Below, in pieces: positions 13,635 to 64,000 of a stretch of 64,000 bases of DNA. The position numbers were made by a program, and so were the translations under genes. Source of the stretch: Gymnorhina tibicen (Eukaryota; Chordata; Aves; Passeriformes; Artamidae); assembly GCA_013399875.1 (NCBI GenBank), contig VXAZ01001670.1:2326187-2390186 (forward strand). The letters run 5' to 3'. Each line of letters begins with the position of its first letter. Position 1 is the stretch's first letter. The notes beneath the pieces are model-generated. The model made no database searches. It was given only the letters and a program-made list of their open reading frames with translations, and had not been told where the DNA came from.

Positions 13635-13745
13635 TCGCTTCCTAGCTGTGTCACAGTCTCACTCTGGGACCCTGGAGAACTTGAATTATCAGTCTTACAG
13701 TTCTGGTTCCTCTGTATGAAATGAAGAGCATCCAATCCCCTACGT
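13635..13745 (+). mobile_element. MIR/L2-like ancient repeat fragment
   Basis: The order CTAGCTGTGTCACAGTCTCA, GGACCCTGGAGAACTTGAAT and TTCCTCTGTATGAAATGAAG parallels the MIR core and L2-derived tail (AGCTGTGTGACCTTGGGCAAG ... TCATCTGTAAAATGGGGAT). Very diverged. Confidence 0.45.
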
Positions 13746-15754
13746 GCAGGGACACACAAGTCTTGGGGACTATGGGTTTGAAAGCTATAGAAGTGAGTAT
13801 CTCTGAGGGCATAGAGCAATACAGAGAGGCAATACTAGAGGGGCTTTAAAGGAACTAGCTCAGATCCTAAAGAAGAGGATTTACAGCACTCAGCAGGGCA
13901 AGTCTAGGCTGCTTCTCATCCCTCTGGGTTAGATGGGGTTTGCTATCTGGACTAGCAGTGAATGAGCTCTGGTACAGCTACCATAGCCTGAACTATTACT
14001 GCCCATTTATTTGTGAAGTTGATTCACCAAGCCTACAGCCATCTGTACATACAACCTCGCAGGCCACAGGGAGCCACAAGCTTAGCTCAAATTTGGCTTT
14101 GGAACTCCAGGCACGGAGAAGGTTTCCTGACTTGGATCAAATTCTTTGGCAATTTCCCAAGGCATTTTCCTGGCTTTGTGAGTAGTTCTGCTGATCAGGG
14201 TAATGATCAGAGCAAGACTTCAGTCTATCACATGGACTGCAAGTCCATCTCTTTCGGCTGATTCAAAATGTCCCACAACACCAAAAACAGTGTCCCTCAT
14301 CATTTCAGGGCCAAAAACCAACCTGAGAATTTTCCTTCCTTGGGTCCAAAAGAGGAATGATTTTTGCTGGAGGAGCAGGGTCAGATAATAAAAGATGATC
14401 AGTTACTAGTATGTTAGTTTAGACAAGAGAATCCTGCATTTTCTCATCTTTCAAACATTTCGTTCAACATTAAGAAATGATGAAGAGATTTTCTGTAAAC
14501 AGCAGGATATTTCACATGGAAGCAACAGCATAAATGTCACCATACACAATTCTTGCCTGTGATTGCTAGAGAAGAACATCTTTTAAAGGATCTGTGAAGC
14601 CATATACATGGGTTTGTACTGTGGCAGTTCCATCCCCAATATCTGAACTGCAGGTTAATGTTCATCCCAGTCAGCTGCAATACTCACAAGCAACAGAAAC
14701 ACAGGGACAGAAGCCAGCATGGCTCTGCTTGACAGGATTTCAGAGCTATACTCTCACTTCAGCATCAGGAAGTTCTGCCCTATACCCTTCCTGGGCCCAC
14801 AGCCTCTCGGGTGAAGCAGCCCTACAAATCTGAGCCAGTTGCCATATTCTGTAGCAGAGAGTACATACGCATTCAGTCAACCTACAACTTGTGCATCTGA
14901 AATGAAGCGTTTGAGAGCCAAAGAATTGGCCTGTTTAGTGCCAAGCTTGAATACTCCTGCTGCTTATGGCCAAGCTCCTGCTGCTGCACTTCAGAGCATT
15001 TTGGTTTGTTACGGACCTCTGATTAACACTTTCTAAGCATTTCAGCCCACATTCCAGTCACTTTGCAGATTGCAACGAATGCAGATTTGAGTTTATGGGT
15101 TCATAAAAGTGTGAATTAGCACAACAATTTTCTCCCAGCCTGTTTGCACAGCCCTTTCTTGAGTGACCTGTCCCTACAGACAACACAAATATTTCAGCTC
15201 AAGCAAACTGCCCAGTGAGGCATTTTTAAGAGACTAGAATCAGATTGGTGGCCCCAGGAAGCAATGCCTGTGGGAGCACAAAGCAGGAGCATCACTGTGA
15301 AGACCAGCACTTGCATCTTCTGGCAGCACTATAAAGCACTGAGAAACAAACTCCTCTAGCCCCTGTAGGAACTGCAGTGATCCCAGCAGCCCTGGCCACT
15401 CATACAGGCCACTCACACAGGCTCTGAGCCTGGCATTGCTAATGCCACCCACACTAAACAGAGAGAGGTGAACAGGCCTCCCTTGTCTTGCACTGGTGCA
15501 GTGTAGTCATACAGCCCTGCATCAGTACACTAGACCAGTCACAGAGACCCCAAAATAAGAACCTCACAGTGACCCAGTGCTGTGTTTCTTCTCACAGCAC
15601 ACGTGCCTTAATCTCTTCCAGCCTCTATTCTGACATCCCATATCTTTGGGCTGTGGAAAACACTGTCACCCAGTAATCTGCCCCTTTTCCTGCTCCCTCC
15701 ATATCACTGGTGTGATCAGTCCTATCTCTGCATGGAGGAGGGGCTGGCTCACCA

Positions 15755-15975
15755 AATTTCTTTAATTAAAAGAAAAAGGATCAGGTTTCTTTCAGATAAG
15801 CAGGCAGGATTAAAATAGACAGAAAGAATAGACAAGGGGCAGCTGTCAGCACTCCAGCTGATCCAGTGTGATTATTAATAACGATAAGCAGGAGAAGAGG
15901 GCTAATAAAAGGATAATGAAGTGGTCCTGAAAGTGACAGGAGATGGAGCCTGATAAGACGGCCCATGGCCTGGAG
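15755..15975. promoter_or_regulatory. Candidate GATA-rich regulatory block, intergenic
   Basis: Contains a TTTAATTAAA core and a run of GATA-type sites on both strands (CAGATAAGC, ACGATAAGC, AGGATAATG, TGATAAGAC) within 200 bases. Four AGATAAG/CGATAAG/TGATAAG-like matches in so short a space is more than expected by chance and suggests a GATA-factor enhancer. No other evidence. Confidence 0.28.
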
Positions 15976-17879
15976 CTGTTCTGGCCCCAGTGAGGTCTGT
16001 GCAGAGCAGCCTGCTGGGACAGATGCAAGTAGCAGGCCACTAGGAGGAAATGTTTCATATCCCCAGGGATCATGGCAGAGAGATTAGTGGGCTCAGGAGC
16101 TCTGGATGTCCATGCCACACAGCATTCGTGACTGAATCAATCAGGATGCTTCCTAGGCTGTGACTGCCAGGACTGCAGGTCATCCCCCTGGATAAAGCAT
16201 GGCCCTGAGAGGACTGGTCTCAGCAGGGAAGCCAGTTGTGGATCCCTTGTGTTGCCCTGCCTTGGCCCTCACTCAGCACAGCACCATCCCTGCACAGCCC
16301 AGGACTGGGGCACCACATTTCAAAAGGGAGCACAAGTGGAGAAGCTGCAAGGAGCAGCTGCTGGGAGAGCACAGAAGCAGCGTGGGGCATCTCTGCCCTG
16401 CCTGGGGATCACCCACCACTCCAGTTTCTCCTGGCTCTGTCAGCTGTCCAGGCCATGAAAGTGTCCCGTATCTCAGGCAGTTGTCCAAAAAGGTGGGAGA
16501 TGTGGCTGCAGAAAGAGCAGGCTGGAGGGTTGGCTCTGGGTGCCCTTTCCTGAGGGAAAGCTCACAGGCAGATCGTGAAGCATAGGCAAAGTTTACCACA
16601 GCACTCTGTGCTAGTGGTCTGGGTCAGTCAAGGGGAAATAAGGTGTGAAAAGTTATTTCCCAGAAGCCATTAAACAGAGAATGAAATCCCATCTAACACC
16701 AAATACAGTGTCTGTCCTCTCTCTCAAGGAGAAGACCAGATCATCTGTAAGGATGCAGTGGGAAAGAAGGAGAGGAAAACTGAAGACTCAGAACCTCATA
16801 GCAAGACACAGGACAAATCAGGTGGCTGGAAAAGGGAGGTCTTGGTCAGGGAATGCTGTGGGAGGAATTTAGGCTGTTGGGGACAAACTGGATTAGCTTC
16901 CATTCAAACTGGTCTCTCTTATATCCAAACATCCCCTTCTCCCTCCCCAAGCTTAGAGCCCGTCTCCTTCAGAGGCAGAAATACTGTGACCTGGGCTGTG
17001 ACACTGCACAAGCCAGCCGGCAGGCAGGCAGCTGGGTGTGTGTTCCAGCGGAGCAGCCACAGGCAGCAGCACTGCGCAAGGCCCGGAGAGGAGCTGGGAA
17101 TACAGGCTCTGGCTCGCGCTGCCTGGCACTCGGCTCTCGCCACTCCGGGTCACCGCGGCAGATGCTGGGAGCATATGCCATGAATTAATTCCACTTTCCC
17201 TGAGATGCTTTGCAGAGAGGAACGGCAGTGCCTTTCCAACTTATTAACATAGGAGCTCCCCCCCACCTCCAATCACTTTGTCACACTTAATAAAACAGCC
17301 AGCCAGAGTCTCTTTAAGAGGTTCTTTAATGGAAAGCTGCTGGGTCTGGTTTTTTTTCAGCTTTTATTTCCTCCATTTTTTTCCAGTGTTGCCTAGGCTG
17401 TCTCAGCCCCAGTATTCCCCCATCACTGACAAACTGCACTCTAGTAAGGCATCTCAACCAAGAAAGTCTATAAATATCATATGTATTATTACAAGCAAAA
17501 CCAGAGTTTTCTAAAACTGACAGGACCTAGATTTAATTTTTCCTTTATGCAGTTCTTTTACTTCATCTGTGATGAGGCTCACCATTTGCCCAGTATTGCT
17601 CTATTGAGCTCTGAGTCTGCCAGAAGCGATCTGCAGGTAGATATTTACACCCATCCAGAATCCCAGCAAGTCCCTGGGCAGACACCTCATGCCAGCTCAC
17701 TGAGCTAAACATGCTGTTGACACACACACTTTTGACAGGTTTGCAGCTCTTCCTCAGCAATGTAAGTACAGAGCAGAACAAAGACCAAGCAAGACTCTCT
17801 ACACTGAATTGCCATCTTTGAATTGAAGATGGAAAACACTTGCCAGGTACACATGAAAGCCACGTTTGAATTGGGAACT

Positions 17880-18000
17880 GGAGGTTCTGAATTTCTAACC
17901 CTGATTCTGCCAAAGATTTGTTACGCAGCCCTAAGCACACCACTGCACCTTGCATTATCCCTCTGCAATACAGGGTCTGTGGAGACCAGCAAGGGAATAC
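17880..18000 (+). mobile_element. Possible MIR/L2-like ancient repeat fragment
   Basis: TTCTAACCCTGATTCTGCCA followed by a cytosine-rich section and TCCCTCTGCAATACAGGG recalls the MIR-type order 'CTCTGCCACTTACTAGC ... CCTCATCTGTAAAATGGGG'. Weak match. Confidence 0.3.
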
Positions 18001-18760
18001 TGCTCTATGCCTTGGCCAGGCACAGCCCAGAGGGCTGATCTGAGTTCCCAGGAACTGGGTGCACCATTTTGAAAACTGCTCTCACTCCTTATCTCACCTG
18101 AGGCTCAACCAGAGCTACACCTTTGCAGTCTACAAGAAAAAGTTACACTTGCCATTTCCTCTCTTGCATGCTCTTTCCACAGGACTTGCCAGAAATGCGG
18201 GTTCCCAAGGCAGCTTTGTCACAGCCAGTACACACTGGTGCATCACCACAAGCTTGGGCATGAAAGAGCAGCTCATTGTTTCTCTTTAGCAAGGACAGTA
18301 ACAGACATGTGACAGCACCACGACTTGAGAAAGAAGAAGCAACAGGTCTTATTCACCTTCCCAACACTGCAACCAAAACACAACAGTGGAAGGAAGGTGG
18401 GCCGGGAACAGCTTACTGGAGAAGCGCCAGGAGCCCAACACCCACCTCCTCTCCGCCAGGTGTGGAAGGAATTGGAGACAAGTCTCAGTCTATTAAGTTT
18501 ATTGAAGGAAATTAAAGAAACAACTTGATCCCAATGCACATAAATACTGAAGCAAGGAGAAAATATCTAACAGCACGGCTGTGGAAAGGTGAAAGCAAGC
18601 AGGCTCAAGAAAAAAAATGAAACTCAAAAACTGAATCTAGAAATAAAGCATATTTTAAAACATAAGGGCAATCATCTATTAAAAAACTAACCAGGAGAGA
18701 GTTTTAAATCTATTGTCTGCCTTTCCAGAAGATAGGCAAAGCTCAGCCCCATCTCACTGG

Positions 18761-18832
18761 ATTCTGCCATGGCCTATATTATAGCAGGTCAGACTAAATG
18801 ATCAAAGCTATCTCTTCCTGCCACAAAATAGA
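18761..18832 (+). mobile_element. CR1-like LINE 3' fragment (degraded)
   Basis: The stretch CCATGGCCTATATTATAGCA then GGTCAGACTAAATGATCAAA resembles the old sauropsid CR1 3' end (GGTCAGACTAGATGATCATAA type) followed by a diverged CCCTTCTGGCC-like segment. CR1 is the dominant bird and reptile LINE. No coding part or terminal octamers remain. Confidence 0.6.
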
Positions 18833-20255
18833 TGAGACTGGCATTTTTTGCAAGCCCTTCTCTCCAGCTCTGCTCAGGTATTTGCTGGGTTCCCAAAGTC
18901 CCAGACTGGGCACAGGCCTGGCCCACACACACCTGCTTCCCACCCCAGAGTATCCCTGCCCAGGGTCCCCAGCTGAGGCAGGTAGCCAATAGCACCCATT
19001 TTTTTTTCCTCTCAGACTGGCTTGTTGTCTGATTTACTAACCTATTTTAGTATGCTGAATTTAAATTTTTTCCTGGAATGTACAAACCGTTCTAAATTCT
19101 CTTTGGCCAGGGGTCATAAGTGCCACAGAAAAGTAGATCACCTGGGAAGTTTCTGCTCCTACCAAAACAGGTTTCTCTGCTCAGAGAAAGACTTTCCAAT
19201 TATCTTCCATACAATGGCCTCCCAAGCTTCTGCCTCACTTAGTTTTCTAGTTATAGGAGACGTGTCTTGATTGTAAAAAACTTAAGTGTCTCCTTAAGAC
19301 AGATAAGCCTCCCCTTATTTTTGTGGTCCCAAACTGGGGCCCAACTACTTCTCTTTTGTTGGTAAAGTTGTTTGGCATATCAACTCTCACCTGAAATTCT
19401 GCAGAGTACTGAATTCACAGTGAGTTATTTGACCTGTCCTGCTGTCACAAAAGCGGGAATGCAGTGCTCTATTAGACCAACCAAACAAGCAAAGAAAAGC
19501 AGCACAGCAAGCTTCCTCCCAGAACCTGCACTCCCCAGAAGTATATAGCAAGATTCTCCAACAGGACAAGGCTTTGAAGGACATTGGTTTAGAAGTAATG
19601 TTACTGTTTCCTGCAAATAATGACCACGGTTCTACAGGGACAAGGTATTAACAGCTAAATGAGTTTTTCTTTAGATGACAATGAGAGTGAGTTACTTGGT
19701 TCCAAAGAGACACCCACCAGGGAGTTACCCTGTTTGAGAGCATCAGGCTCCATTCTTTCACACACATGGAATAAACATTTTCCTTGCAAACTACCTATTG
19801 CCTGAAGCCATCTCCATTCAGGCTGTGGTTTCATGTGATTGCAAAAGCTAAGTGAGGTTATGCCTGGTCAGAATTTAGCTGGGAGACCTGAAGGTATAAA
19901 GAGGTGCTGTAAGAAGTGGCAGTTTAATAGGTGACGCTGCTTCCTGAGTCAATGCAGAGGTAATGTTCCAAGAGTGAGGTTAAGCTAACAAGGAAAGGCT
20001 GGAGGCTGCTGGATGAAATGTAAATCAGATATCTTGACAACTTGAGGTGTCTGTTGTGAGGAAGATGGTAACCTGGATGTCCTATGGAAACAAGTCGTAT
20101 CAGCCTAAGCTTCTCTGATAGCCATCAGTGCAAACCACACTCCATTGTATGATGGTCCACTCAAGACAGGCTGCATTTCCACAGAGGAAAGATCAACCAC
20201 TGCAGTTATCTGTAGAGGTGCTGCTGAGGTGGAGTGACTGTTTATAAGTAAATAT

Positions 20256-20261
20256 TTTATT
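20256..20261 (-). terminator. Distal polyadenylation signal AATAAA
   Basis: A second canonical AATAAA about 200 bases past the stop codon. It may be an alternative distal site giving a slightly longer 3' UTR. Confidence 0.4.
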
Positions 20262-20358
20262 GTGTTTGGAATTCTTAATTTTTTTTGAGAACAAAAATTC
20301 TTATTAAAAAATAACCAAAACGTCTCCTGAGGCAATTTTTCTATGAAGCAAGGTCCTA

Positions 20359-20364
20359 TTTATT
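20359..20364 (-). terminator. Proximal polyadenylation signal AATAAA
   Basis: A canonical AATAAA (TTTATT on the + strand) about 97 bases beyond the IFT43 TAG, in an AT-rich context. It is the first candidate cleavage signal and probably the main one. Confidence 0.6.
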
Positions 20365-20460
20365 TTCATGTCTGAAATAAATTCTCAAATACAAATAAGT
20401 GAATAGAAAATTAACTATTTACAGGAGATGGATGTATGAGACATCTGGTGTGTCAGAGCT

Positions 20461-63735
<43,275 letters not shown>

Positions 63736-63814
63736 CTGTAGTGCAGGGGAAAACACGAAGGAGCAGAGGACACACAGTTACTGACAAAAGCCGTTTCATT
63801 GCACGGGGCAGAAC
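63736..63814 (-). other. End of IFT43 intron 1
   Basis: A pyrimidine-rich stretch on the minus strand that leads into the exon 2 acceptor. No other signal is seen. Confidence 0.6.
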
Positions 63815-64000
63815 GCAAGGCACGGCTCTGCCGTCGCGCCCCGCCCCGCAGCGAGGCGCGGTGCCCTCGCAGCGCAGAGGCATCGCTTGCCGCAGGTGTG
63901 AGCCCTGCACCCGCCTCCCAGCCCGCCCCGGCCGCGCTGCTCGGCCCCACCGGCGGCCCTCGGCTCGGCCCTTCCGCCGCACGGCGCCCCACGGCAGCCG
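63815..64000. promoter_or_regulatory. CpG-rich island at the 5' side of IFT43
   Basis: The last ~185 bases are very GC-rich with dense CpG (for example GCCCCGCCCCGCAGCGAGGCGCGG) and contain Sp1-like GC boxes. The island lies just upstream of exon 2 on the minus strand, so it fits the 5' end of the gene: promoter, exon 1 or the start of intron 1. I find no ATG followed by an IFT43-like N-terminus and no clear exon 1 donor here, so exon 1 is probably past the window edge. Confidence 0.7.

Larger units (their letters stand above)
9621..20255. other. Intergenic sequence downstream of IFT43, right part
   Basis: No protein-coding exon is recognised. The stretch includes microsatellites at 11.57 and 13.04 kb, AT-rich conserved-looking blocks at 12.19-12.54 and 15.76-15.97 kb, MIR-like fragments near 13.7 and 17.9 kb and a CR1-like tail at 18.8 kb. 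GPATCH2L, the next gene in human synteny, has long coding exons that would be obvious; none is present. Confidence 0.6.
20256..20460 (-). other. IFT43: IFT43 3' UTR (predicted)
   Basis: The AT-rich sequence after the stop carries two canonical AATAAA hexamers on the minus strand, about 97 and 200 bases past the stop. The UTR therefore probably ends between roughly 20,335 and 20,230. No transcript evidence is available, so the end is approximate. Confidence 0.6.

Noticed and set aside
1..20255. Possible GPATCH2L exons, expected next to IFT43 from human synteny
   Set aside because: The long coding exons of that gene would be obvious; no frame resembles its G-patch-2-like sequence.

Overview
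This is eukaryotic, vertebrate nuclear DNA, most likely from a bird. It has no bacterial-style gene packing, no operons and no long conserved open reading frame. Coding information lies in short exons bounded by GT/AG splice sites. Repeats are sparse and old: degraded CR1-like LINE tails, MIR/L2-like fragments and a few microsatellites, with no Alu or young L1. That sparseness, with fairly compact introns and small CpG-rich islands, is why I favour an avian genome; a reptile is possible.

One protein-coding gene can be reconstructed with confidence: IFT43 (intraflagellar transport protein 43, a subunit of the ciliary IFT-A complex). It lies on the minus strand. Eight coding exons, numbered 2 to 9 on the assumption of a single missing first exon, run from about 63,735 down to a TAG stop at 20,461. 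Their lengths are 90, 68, 33, 47, 73, 76, 63 and 111 nt. They join in frame with matching splice phases and sum to 561 nt (186 codons plus stop). Exon 1 (start codon and about 20 residues) is not visible and should lie beyond position 64,000. The last 180 bases of the window are a CpG-rich island leading towards it.

Layout. Positions 1 to about 20,250 are intergenic, downstream of the IFT43 3' end. I see no exon of a second gene there; from human synteny the next gene in this direction would be GPATCH2L, and none of its large coding blocks is present. A weak CpG-rich element lies at 9.1 to 9.6 kb, several stretches look like non-coding regulatory elements, and there are a (GA)n and an (AACC)n microsatellite. 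Positions 20,256 to 23,322 hold the compact 3' end of IFT43 (exons 9 to 6). Intron 5 (23.3 to 35.5 kb) holds a CpG-rich block at 24.25 to 24.79 kb and a CpG-rich, possibly LTR-derived block at 25.25 to 25.60 kb containing the only ambiguous base (N). Exons 5 and 4 sit together at 35.5 and 36.0 kb. Intron 3 (36.1 to 48.4 kb) holds a strong CpG island at 40.15 to 40.52 kb. Exon 3 is at 48.4 kb. Intron 2 (48.4 to 63.6 kb) contains no recognisable gene but includes a CArG/MEF2 motif cluster near 61.7 kb and an inverted-repeat cluster near 58.3 kb.

No tRNA, rRNA, CRISPR array, intact mobile element or novel multi-gene system was found. The most useful leads are the orphan CpG islands inside IFT43 introns, the possible solo LTR, the CArG/MEF2 pair and several conserved-element candidates. 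All of these rest on motif and composition reading and need alignment or expression data.
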